Below, in pieces: positions 1 to 10,979 of a stretch of DNA of 64,000 bases. The stretch is taken from NCBI GenBank assembly GCA_036571765.1, contig BROE01000009.1, positions 12,212,904 to 12,276,903 on the forward strand, given 5' to 3'. Both the position numbers and the translations under genes were made by a program. Each line of letters starts with the position of its first letter. Position 1 is the first letter of the stretch. Under the pieces are notes generated by a model that saw only the letters and a program-made list of their open reading frames with translations, made no database searches and had not been told where the DNA came from. The stretch comes from Plecoglossus altivelis (lineage: Eukaryota > Chordata > Actinopteri > Osmeriformes > Plecoglossidae).

Positions 1-510
1 TGCACAGCCAAATGTGTAGTTGGCAGGGCACACACAGCAGAAATGACTGGGTTGGAGGGAAAAAACTGTGAACAGAAAGCTACAAGGATCCACACAAGTC
101 TAGTTTCAATGTAGCTTTTCTCCTTCTCTCTTTCTCCTGTCTTTCATCTCTCCATCCTCTCTTCCCCCCCACCCTTCCCTCTCTCCCTCTTCAGTTCATG
201 AGGTGCAGCAAAGGAAGCATTTTTCATGATTTGCAACAGCTGAGACATCAGAATGTCCTGTTGACAGCTAGCCCCCCTGCTGATAGACTCCACCCAAGTG
301 GTCTTCTCCATGCAAAGACACACACAAACACACACACAATTCCAAAGAGAAAGCTTGGAATGTTTACAGTTAAGTGCCAAAGGTTTTTCCCCCGTAGGTA
401 AACACTCTAAAGTAACAGCTTGACAAACAGCCCCTGCCCAGGATGGCAACTGCCTTCCCTCCACTCAGCCCTCACGATGGCAGCTGCATGTACTGCTGCT
501 CGCTCGCTCG

Positions 511-517
511 CTCTCTG

Positions 518-550
<33 letters not shown>
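511..550. repeat. (CT)n microsatellite
   Basis: An interrupted CT dinucleotide tract, preceded by CGCT repeats. Confidence 0.9.
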
Positions 551-741
551 TGCTCACTCAACCACCTTTCCCCGGTGTTTAATAACCCGTGTGATCTCTC
601 CCTCTCCCCTGCCAGGCTGGCTAGCCAATCACAGGGGGGTTGTTGACTAATCCCAGGGAGTCACTCATTCATTCATCCACTTATTCATTGTAGTCACCTC
701 TTCTTCCACACATGTTGGAGCTCAAGGGAAGAGTGTCAACA

Positions 742-780
742 GTGTGTGTGTGCGTGCGTGCGTGCGCGTGTGTGTGTGTG
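742..780. repeat. (GT)n/(GC) microsatellite
   Basis: A GT tract with GC interruptions, a potential Z-DNA former. Confidence 0.9.
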
Positions 781-1849
781 AAGGCCACCTGAGCACAGGT
801 TGCCATGATGCCCTGCCGCTGATAAACAGAAAGAGTAGGATGGGGAGGGAATCCAAATGAGCGTTCCGAGATGGTCGAAGCAAGGATGGTTGAAACTGTC
901 ATTAATGCCCTTAAAATAGAAACCTTCAAGTATTATGGGGGGGGAGTGGGGAGCAAGGCAATGTTTAATATCCAGACAGGACCAAACCGGCTTTGGTCTG
1001 GGTGCAGTACTGCTAAACGCTGCTAGCCACTTAGCTTGCGCAGGAGAGTAATGGCCGTCCATTATGTCTGAGAGGCTTTCCAGCCCCGTCCTTCACTGTA
1101 CCGATGATGGATCCACTGATGGGCTGTTTATCCAGGGAGCTAATAGGAATATTAAACATGTCCATCGACAGGCTCTGGCCTTGGAACATTCTAGGCCTTG
1201 TCTGTCTGGGTCAGACAGCGAGGAGAGGAATGGATGAATCGAAAAAGCATCATAAAGAGGAGTTTCTCTCAGTCCCTGGAAATATGAGTCCATGACGCAG
1301 CGTTCTAGAAATGTTACCAGCAGACAGACGAGGGGGGGGGGGGGGGGTTTGACTGAACAAACGTGTGAGAGGCTGAATCAGTGACGGAGGAGAAGAGGGG
1401 GACAGGATAGGAGAGGGAGAAAGAAGGCGGGAAGGTAACGGGACACCGCTCAGGGACGTGCCTTCCTGGACGCACGCTGGAACGGTGACCTCATCGCTGA
1501 GGAGGGAACTTGCAGTGATGCACGTCTCCAATAATCCACCCTCCTCTTGAGCTTCTCTGAATTGTATTGGCTGCGATTCTATCACTGTCAGAAAAGCACA
1601 CACACACTCTCCCAGCTGTTTGATATCACAGTGCACTGTGGTAAACCTTTAAACACTTGACCTTGAAGTACTTGACCTGGCAATTCGTTCTTTATCAGAA
1701 GCCCATGCTGTGCTGTGTGGTGAGTGTTTCCAGGAGAGAGGCCTGTAGATAGGACAGGGTGGATGTCGATGGCGACAGGTCAGTCTCCAAGTTCACAACT
1801 CTTCTCTCTGCACTGACTTTGAAATCTCCACTGAGTCAGTGGGCTTGTT

Positions 1850-2052
1850 ACCTGTCTCTCTGCTAAGTCTGTGGGATCAGAATCTGTCTCTCTGCTGAGT
1901 GTTGGATCAGAACCTGTCTCTCTACTGAGTCTGTGGGATCAGAACCTTTCTCTCTGCTGAGTCTATTGGATCAGAACCTGTCTCTCTGCTGTGTCTGTGG
2001 GATCAGAACCTGTCTCTCTGCTGAGTCTGTGGGATCAGAACCTGTCTCTCTT
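1850..2052. repeat. minisatellite, unit about 35 bp, about 6 copies
   Basis: Imperfect copies of a unit built on ctgtctctctgctgagtct and gtgggatcagaac. Copies differ by point changes and small deletions. Confidence 0.85.
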
Positions 2053-2356
2053 CCGGCTCAGCCTGGAGATGACACCCAGCTCTATGTCAGGCACGAGGCT
2101 GGCTCCTCTGTAGTGCTGTGGTGTACTGCTGGTGCTGAGGCCCAGGTAATCCTCCACACAGCTGCTTCCACTTGCCTCAAATCCCTGTGGCTTTCACCTT
2201 CTCTCTGAAGTCCCTTAGATACAGGCACATATACACACACTCCCACAGTGGCACTCGTACTCACACGCACACATACACGTTTACTGTTAACCACATGTAC
2301 GCACACACACAGTGACCCCCAGGTCCTTCTCTGGTGTTGAGGTACTTGGGGGTTGT

Positions 2357-2451
2357 GTGCATGTGTGCGCGTGTGTGCGCGTGTGAGCGCGCGTGTGTGC
2401 GTGCGTGTGTGTGTGTGCGCGTGTGCGTGCGTGTGTGAGTGTGTGTGTGTG
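2357..2451. repeat. (GT/GC)n tract
   Basis: A long alternating purine-pyrimidine tract (GT with GC interruptions), Z-DNA prone. It is followed directly by a short telomere-like stretch. Confidence 0.9.
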
Positions 2452-2620
2452 GAGGGGTTTAGGGTTAGGGTGAGGGGTTTTGGGTGGCATGTCTGAGAGT
2501 TAGAAGGGATCACAGCGTGACTCTGGAACAAAGGGAACCCGATCTCAAGCTGAAACCCTTGCGGTGTCACGCAAACGGCAGCCTCGTTCACACCCTCCCA
2601 CTCTCCCTCCTCTTTACTCT

Positions 2621-2692
2621 CAGTTCAATCCCACCCTCCCTCCTCTTTACTCTCAGTTCAATCCCACCCTCCCTCCTCTTTACTCTCAGTTC
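2621..2692. repeat. 33-bp minisatellite cut by assembly gap
   Basis: cagttcaatc recurs at 2621, 2654 and 2687, an exact 33-bp period. The array runs into the gap at 2693, so its true length is unknown. Confidence 0.9.
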
Positions 2693-3296
2693 NNNNNNNN
2701 NNNNNNNNNNNNNNNNNNNNNNNNNNNNNNNNNNNNNNNNNNNNNNNNNNNNNNNNNNNNNNNNNNNNNNNNNNNNNNNNNNNNNNNNNNNNNNNNNNNN
2801 NNNNNNNNNNNNNNNNNNNNNNNNNNNNNNNNNNNNNNNNNNNNNNNNNNNNNNNNNNNNNNNNNNNNNNNNNNNNNNNNNNNNNNNNNNNNNNNNNNNN
2901 NNNNNNNNNNNNNNNNNNNNNNNNNNNNNNNNNNNNNNNNNNNNNNNNNNNNNNNNNNNNNNNNNNNNNNNNNNNNNNNNNNNNNNNNNNNNNNNNNNNN
3001 NNNNNNNNNNNNNNNNNNNNNNNNNNNNNNNNNNNNNNNNNNNNNNNNNNNNNNNNNNNNNNNNNNNNNNNNNNNNNNNNNNNNNNNNNNNNNNNNNNNN
3101 NNNNNNNNNNNNNNNNNNNNNNNNNNNNNNNNNNNNNNNNNNNNNNNNNNNNNNNNNNNNNNNNNNNNNNNNNNNNNNNNNNNNNNNNNNNNNNNNNNNN
3201 NNNNNNNNNNNNNNNNNNNNNNNNNNNNNNNNNNNNNNNNNNNNNNNNNNNNNNNNNNNNNNNNNNNNNNNNNNNNNNNNNNNNNNNNNNNNNNNN
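2693..3296. other. assembly gap (604 N)
   Basis: A run of 604 unknown bases. A 33-bp tandem repeat abuts its left edge, suggesting that assembly failed in a minisatellite. The right edge is 18 bases from a fermt2 exon. The missing fermt2 start exon could lie in it, but could equally be upstream of the window. Confidence 1.
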
Positions 3297-3314
3297 CCTC
3301 TCTTCCCTCCCCAG

Positions 3315-3548
3315 ACGTGAAGAAGGACTGGTCCGACCACGCCCTGTGGTGGGAGAAGAAGAAGACCTGGCTGCTGAAGACCCACTGGACGCTGGACAAG
3401 TACGGCATCCAGGCAGACGCCCGGCTGCTCTTCACGCCCCAGCACAAGCTGCTGCGGCTGCAGCTGCCCAACATGAAGCACATGAAGGTCAAGGTCAACT
3501 TCTCCGACCGCGTCTTCAAGGCCGTGTCCGACATCAGCAAGACCTTCA
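3315..3548 (+). CDS. fermt2: fermt2 exon: end of F0 and start of F1 (residues 53-130)
   Basis: The exon begins after a ccag acceptor, completes an Asp codon (DVKKDW) and ends at AAG ACC TTC A before gtgagt. It encodes the second part of the F0 ubiquitin-like subdomain and the start of F1, with the highly conserved blocks WSDHALWWEKK, THWTLDKYGI and LLRLQLPNMK. Entry phase is 1 and exit phase is 1, which fits the next exon at 9582 (the split codon gives Asn of NIRHPEEL). The 604-base assembly gap ends only 18 bases upstream, so most of the acceptor's upstream context is not visible. Confidence 0.96.
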
Positions 3549-6500
3549 GTGAGTCGAGCGCGGCGGTCGCACGCGCTAACTTAAAAACAGGATGGTCGAG
3601 GTTAAAAGCATGTCGCTGGATAACATTGTTCTTGCTTCGACACAGATAGATGGTTTTTTTGGTCACCAAAGCTGGAAGTGGGTTTCTTCGTATTTTCTCC
3701 TCTCTCCTTCTGTGNGTCCTGTTTACTAAACAGGACCAATCACAATCCACAATGACGTGACCTTATGGGACAAATGTACACGGTCTGATATGTAAGCGCA
3801 CAGACCAAACCAAGTTCTGAGACCCACACTTCAAACCACACACCTGTCTTGGCATGTTCGGTACAGAAACGCACACAAGTGCTCCTTATACTTTATGTAT
3901 GTGTCCAGAATTAGCCTAACCTCTGACCCTGTGAGGTTTCATGAGTTTGAGCATGATATCAGCCCTCTATCTGCTCTCTCCTCTTCGCTCCTCTTGGCCC
4001 CTCCCTTGCCCCTGACCCTTCAGGGTTCAAAGGTCACACATCCGGGCCTGATGACACCTGAACCCTGACCCTGTCTGAAACCCTCTAGTCCGCAGGTGTT
4101 GATATCTGTATGAGCCACTAGACAGACAGGGAACCGGCCACTCAGCTAGCTTGCTACGCTAGGTAGGCAGCCAGTCAGCTAGCTTGCTACACTTGGTAGG
4201 CAGCCAGTCAGCTAGCTTGCAATGCTAGGTAGGCAGCCAATTCAGCTAGCTTTCTTCGCTAGGTAGGCAGCCAGTCAGCTAGCTCGCTACGCTAGGTAGG
4301 CAGCCAGTCAGGCAGTGTGGTACAGGACACCTGTTGGGTCTTCATCCCTGGCTGGCGTTCTGAGGACAGGATCAAGCATCATGGCAGCCTCTCTGTTGGT
4401 GTTGGCTCTGCCAGAAGCTCATGTAGACTTGTTTTTTATTTGTCTTTAAAAGTACTCAAACATTTTATAAAAGGGGCCCGCAATGAAGTTCTGCTGAAGG
4501 GAGAGAACAAAAAACATATTTTTGAAGGAGTATAAATAGAGCTGTGTTTGTTTTTGAGAGATTGGTGACCAAGCAAGGAAGGGTGAAAGAAAGGTGGAGA
4601 AGAGGGATATAATGAGTGAGACTGAGCAACAAGCAGGCAGCCTCAACCCGCGTTTTGTTGCTTCCCAGTTAGGAATGTGTCCACCTCTCCTGTCATAAAT
4701 CTATTTTTGCTTCGCTGATTTTTTTAAAGGACGAACTGCTCTTGGCTGACTTGGCTGCCATGCCAGAGTGTTAAACCCTGGTGTACGGTGGCCTGGGAGG
4801 GCCATGTCTTGCTTCCATTTTTTGTTTTCCTTGCCTCACCCCTCTTTAGGGATGTCCAGAGCAAGAATTCTGATTAGGAGGTGTGAGGGGAGGATGTAGC
4901 CATCAGTAGGTTCCAACTACCGCACGGCACATTTGGAATGGATCCGATTTCAACTGACCATGTTTTTAAAAAATGTTTTATGTAAAATCTGGGCAATATT
5001 CAGTTTGACAGTATCCTTTGTGAGTGTGTTTCTGTACGCTATAGAAGTGTGCGGCATACAGAGTGAGGAGAAACAGGAAGGAAGGGACCAGGCCAGGACA
5101 TCCAACTGGCCCGAGCTCCAGACAGACAGACAGACGGACGGGGGGTGGGAGGTGGGGGGATCTCCCTGCAGCTGCGACTGAGACAATAACCATTCATATC
5201 CTCCCCTCCTCCCCCTCCCTTCTCTCTCTCTCTCTCCTCCTTCCTCCCCCCCCCCCTCTCTCTCTCTCTCCCCCCCCTCTTAACTCCATTTCCTCATAAA
5301 GATTGATTTGGAGGGGGTTTTTTGGCGTATGATGCAGCTAGCTGTTTTCTTGGACAGAGACAAATCCATGTTTAGTTCGTCACTCCACAGGTTCAATAGG
5401 ACTAGTCTGTATCTCTTCAACAAACCCTCCCTCCCTCATCACATCTTTCGACCCTTCTCAAAATCACAAACACATGGTTTAAGCATCACCAAACATTCAA
5501 AGACAAGTCCTTCTCTGTCTCCTCCATTTCGCCAGCTGTAGGAACTCTGTACGCCTGTTTTCTGAGCCTTGTGAGACCAAGTCGCACACGCACACACACA
5601 CACTCTACATTATAAGCTGTGGACTGTAGCTACTGTAACAACGCTAGTTAAATGGATCAAACCAATTAGCACTGCTGGAGTTCTCCCATGTCCACAGCAC
5701 AGCAGCTGTCTGAAGCCAACTCATACATTTACAGACTGACAGACATGCAGACACGCAGACAGACACGGCCCATCTGTGCATTGAACGAAATTCAGCAGAA
5801 TGAGGACTCTCACGATACGTCTGAACTCACTGCCATTCTCTTTGGCTTCAAGCTCTGGCATCCACAGGCAGCCCCCATATCCTGCTCTGGGTTGATTATC
5901 TGGCCTGTCTCACATTTAGGCCAGGGAGGCAGAGTAATAAACCATTTCCCTTATTTTCGCTTCAGCGTTCATTCCATTGTGCGAAGAGCGGTTGTTTGGC
6001 CCTTCAAAAGAAGAGCGGAACAGCCATCATGGCTTGTCTATGTGCCAGATGTTATAAACCAAGCCCGTGGCATTACACAGCAGCATAAAAGGCGAGGTAT
6101 GTGCCTGTTAAACTGGAGGAATGCCCCAAGCTGCCATCAGAGCTGGTTCCATAAAAGATCGATTTCGGAGCATGATGAGTACAGCTCTGCTCCATGCCAA
6201 GGACTCTTGACTTGTTCAGACAGACTAGCCCAGGACACCTAACTGTGTACCGCTACAGCCAAGAAAAACACTCTGTCGTCTCGAGTGGCGCCCAGCAAGT
6301 GCTCCCAAACACCCACACCTCGGAGCAGTTGTGGTCTGTCCACTTCCAGCACAGGAGCTGGGGAATGCGTGCCGTCACCACTAAGCACATGACTGGTGCG
6401 ACCTGCCTGAGGTGCGACGAATGAGACCTTTGCTTCCTGCGTGTACGCACACACACTCTCTCGCACGCTCACTCTCTCGCACGCACACAGGGCTAATGCA

Positions 6501-6762
6501 GCTCATGCTGCTTCACTTAGGGCCGTCTCTCTCTGCTAGTCAGACAATCACTGTAGACTCCCATCAGCCACTGCTGCCTCTGGGAAGATGGATGGATGGA
6601 GGAAGAGATGGAGAGCACCGACTGATTAGAGAGATGGAGTTGTACTGATAGGAAGGGATTGATGGAAGGAAGATGGATGAAACGGTGAGCCAGGAAGGAG
6701 TGGGCGGAGCTTGTCAAAGATGGATGAACGTGTGGAAAGACACAGGAGGACTGTGGAGGATG

Positions 6763-6796
<34 letters not shown>

Positions 6797-9742
6797 GGAG
6801 GACTGGGGGATGGAGACAGACAGACAGACAGGAGGACTGTGGGGGATGGAGAGAGAGAGAGAGACAGACAGGAGGACTGTGGGGGATGGAGAGAGAGAGA
6901 GACAGACAGGAAGAATGTGGGGGATGGAGAGAGAGAGAGACAGACAGGAAGAATGTGGGGGATGGAGAGAGACAGGAAGGGTGAACTTTGTCCACTGTTG
7001 TCCATTTGGTCAACCAAAGGCCAGGCCCATGTCTGTGGTCCGGTTGATTTATTGGACACTGTGGTCAAATTTTGGTCACAGTACAATACCACATGATTTT
7101 TAAAATTACAATTATTTTTTATTATACTGTATATGGCTCTGTATACATGACATGGTCTTCTTAGGTGGGTAGGAGTGATCAGTCACAAAGTAAATTATGA
7201 GTTAGTGTTTATACTTGAATCTAACTATTATAGTGATGTGGATTAATTCAGTAACATGAAAGAGAATGACACTGATGTTGAGACTCGATGTTGTCAGTAC
7301 CTTTCCCCCAGTTATTTTTAGAGAAATATTTTGAATGACCACTCCTGCGGTCGAGATGTTGGGAAGTTTCTCACCCCACATGCAGATGAATCATGAGCTC
7401 CAGTGAATCAGGGAGAAGGGGAGGGTTAGCTGGCAATCTGCCCCCAGGCGCCCTGCCTGGACCTGGGTCTGGATACTGTCAACACCAGCCTGGGTGGACC
7501 ACTCCTCGCTTGTGTGGCTGTCATGTTAATAAACATCAGCAGTGTCTCACTGCTCTGCTATGATGACCTAGTCTGAGATCAGCTCTGAGATCAGCTTAGA
7601 GTCTCTCTCCGAATCCTAAGCGGTGGAATGTCTTCACGTTCTGGATGGTGAACGGACAGACACCTGTGGAGGTTTCCCTCTGCTCTCTGCCAGGCTGCAT
7701 CACAGCCTGCATTCCAGTCCTTTTCCCTCTCTTTCCTCTCCTCCTTTTATGTGACGGATGAAAGGAATACCTGCCTGTTATGTCCTCCCATCCTCCTCTG
7801 CCCTCCTCCCCCTCTCTATCCCTCCACCTCCCTCCTTCGTTTCAAAGTTGGATATGAGTAAAATGCCAAGGAAACTACTAGTGACCATGATGACTCATAG
7901 TATACACACACACACACACAGTGTGTGTGGGCTAGCAGTGCTAAGGCTAGGCAGCATGCCTGTACTCACATGGCTGTATAAGGGCACAGGGATTGTGCAG
8001 CAAAGCAGAAGCATGGAGAAGGGAGTGAGCAAGGGATGAGAGTGGGAGGGAGAGAGGGAGGGAGAGAGAGGGAGAGGGAGGGAGAGAGAGAAGGAGGTAG
8101 AGAGGGAGGGTGCGCAGGCCTCCATCTGGTAGTCCTTAAAACCCCTGGAATGCTTTTGCTTTAGTAACACAAACTAAACAAGCAGTCCTTGCCAAGCCAA
8201 GAAGTTCCGTCGCTCGGGCTTCACGTTCAGAGTCTGTGTCTCTCTCTCTCTCTTCCTCTCTCTCTCACTCTTTCTCTCTCTCTTCCTCTCTCTCTTCCTC
8301 TCTCTCTTCCTGTCTCTTCTCTCTTTCTCTAGCCATCCCTCCCTAACTCACTCACACACCATACTCCTGAATGTCCCTATCTATAACCATTTTTTAAAGA
8401 GTTTTTTTCTACAGATCTCAGAATCAGAAAACTGAACAAAATGTACCAATTCTGATTGTGACATCCTAGCGTTCCAGACACAAACCAAGTAGCCCGTTCC
8501 ACCTCTTTAATGAGCGCTAATACTGAATCCTCGGAGAGAGTGCAGAGCCCAGCTGGGATTGTAGACGCTGCACATCTATCTTGCTGTCTGACAGACTACT
8601 GGCAGGCCGGCCACCAGTACCTCGGAACCGACCCAAATCCCCTCTGAAACGTCACGGCCGTGGTTGAACGATGGCTCCCTGGTCTCAGAGAATATAAGAG
8701 AGAGGGAGGGAGAGGGAGAGGGAGGGAGAGAGGGAGGGAGGGAGAGAGAGGGATAGCAGGAGGGATGGAGGCAGTTCTGTTATAGTCATTACAGCCTATC
8801 TGCTGTGTGTATTCCTCTGTCTAAGGGGACCTTACGCAGGGCCCTCTGCAGTGTTGAATTCTGTCAGCATGAAAACACAGATACTTAACTAGAGGATGAG
8901 ACTGGTGTTTACCTGATGTGTAGCATCTTCAAACAGTCCTGTGATGAACTGCGGAGGTGTTTTGACAGAGCAAATGTTTTCGTTAGAACTATAAGCCCGT
9001 CATTAACTATTAGCTACAACTCACTATCTGTGCGATAACACCGTTTTGTTCTGTACACAAGTCAAATGTGTTTGTACATTAGTGTGCTTCTGGGCATTTT
9101 CGAGTGCGCACTGTTGTGTGTCTATGCTGGGGTATTGAGAAATAGGTCTAGCCATTTCTTACCTCACAGCTGGGTGTCATTGCTATGTTCTATGTTTCTG
9201 CCTCGCTGCTCACCCATCTCCTCTCCTCGCTGCCATATTAGTGACTGATTCAGCATTCCTTCGCTTTCCTTCTCACCCTATCTCATGTTTGTCTACACCC
9301 CATCTGTGTGTTTGTGTGTGCACGCACGCATGTGTCTCTCTGGCAGTGTGGTTTATTTCAGGCCTGTCGTTGAGAGGAGCCTAAATGTAGGCTGTTAAGT
9401 GAGACAGTGACACATCTGCCTTCATATGGAGTCTGGGTGGGGTTAGCGCTGTTGCTAGGCTAGGATTCAGTGACACAGAATGACCTCTCCCTCCCTCTCC
9501 TTTTCCCCTTCTCTCTTTCTTTCTCCCTCCCTCTCTTTTCTGTCTTCTCGTCTCCCTCTCCCTCCCTCCCTCCCCCACTAGACATCCGCCACCCAGAGGA
9601 GCTCTCTCTCCTGCGTAAGCCCCGCGACCCGAAGAAGAAGAAGAAAAAGCTGGAGGAGGCTGAGGAGGAGGCCCTGGAGCTGGAGGGCCCGCTTCTCACC
9701 CCTGGGTCAGGTAAACTAGGTAATCCCCCCCTCCTCCCTCAC

Positions 9743-9773
<31 letters not shown>

Positions 9774-10948
9774 ACATCTGACACCTGTATCTACAGAGTG
9801 CAGCGCTCGACTAACCCTGGGTCATGAAGCCACAAGAAACAACAACAAAAAACGTTTTAAAAAACCCTGTGAGTAGCAGGCTGAATAGCAGGTTCCTGTG
9901 CCTCCTCCTTGGCTCCACTGCAAGCAGCATTTGTTGTATAGAAACCCCATCTAGATAATTGCAAGAGCTGTAACATTGTGAAGCTGACCAAATAAGAATG
10001 TGTGAGATTAAGGCCGGCATGAGATGTGCAGTGTTGGCTTGACTGCTCCTTGGCAGAGGGGAGCCAGAATGATTGGGATTCCACACATACTTGGTCACGC
10101 TGCCATTTTAAACCCAAACCAGGCTACGCAGCTACAGCACACATCCCTTCATAGCCTGCCCGTCCTCCCTCGCTCCGTGTCAGTGGCAAAAGGATATCTG
10201 GCCATGTGAGGAGAGGAGAGAGCAAAAAAAAAAAAAGTGACGGCTTTCAGGGCTAGCGTTAGCCGTGGTGGCTAATGCTACGGTTGAGCTGAATGGGGCT
10301 CATTGTCCTGTTCATGGCCCAACCCTGCCTTGACTTGACCCCCTCTGTAACACACACACACACACAACGCTGACTGGATACACACGCCAAGATGTGGGAG
10401 GGAATGAGGAGACAGTGACTCCAGCTGTATTTGAGCTAGCCTGTTCTGACTGCCACAAACCTGTCTTCCTACTGGGCCTGTTTGTAGAGCAGAGATCAGA
10501 CTTAGGGCCCTGATCAAACTGAACAACGTGCTGAGCCTGTTTACCCTACAATGTTTTCTGTCACAAACACACACCCTTTCTCCCCCTGTTTACTTGGAGG
10601 TAAACTTTTATTAACCCAGGCTGCTTCTCCTACGGGAGGGGGGAGGGGGAGGGGTATACCCGCTTTGGATGGGTGATGGGAGTCACAAGGCCCCAGTCTG
10701 ACCCAAGGCCAAGGCAATGCAGGGCAGGGGATGGAGGCAGAGATGCAATCAAATAAGAACACACAACTCAACCACAGCCTCTCCCCCTCTGTGTGCTTGC
10801 TGTGTTCCTCTCGTCCTCTCTAGCCTCAAGGCTGACCCAGTCTATGCTTGTGTTTTCTACTGTACATACACGCACACACACGCACGCACACACACACACA
10901 CATACAGAGAGAATAAACAGGAGACAGGGGGATATAGAGGACTTGAGT

Positions 10949-10979
<31 letters not shown>

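Larger units (their letters stand above)
1..2692 (+). other. fermt2: fermt2 intron, upstream part
   Basis: No exon was found here; in particular no sequence for the kindlin-2 N-terminus (residues 1-52). It holds simple repeats: a CT tract (511-550), GT/GC tract (742-780), G16 (1332-1347), a ~35-bp minisatellite (1850-2052), GT/GC tract (2357-2451), a short telomere-like stretch (2455-2476) and a 33-bp repeat running into the gap. The long frames here are repeat read-through. Confidence 0.8.
3549..9581 (+). other. fermt2: fermt2 intron (6.0 kb)
   Basis: A large intron with no recognisable coding exon. It contains a 33-bp minisatellite (4143-4315), pyrimidine tracts (5205-5282, 8239-8335, 9482-9576), a purine minisatellite (6742-6976), GGGA-rich tracts (8039-8110, 8698-8756) and a short CA/GT pair (7903-7929). 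An open frame of 184 codons (5688-6242) resembles no known protein. The part from about 5840 to 6150 is non-repetitive with balanced composition, so could be a conserved noncoding element. Confidence 0.8.

Noticed and set aside
9..650. Short frames near the window start as possible kindlin-2 N-terminal exon
   Set aside because: None encodes the expected start of kindlin-2; they are CT/CA repeat read-through.
6517..7103. Several overlapping long frames on both strands (up to 191 codons)
   Set aside because: All are read-through of a purine/CAGA minisatellite, with repetitive peptide sequence.
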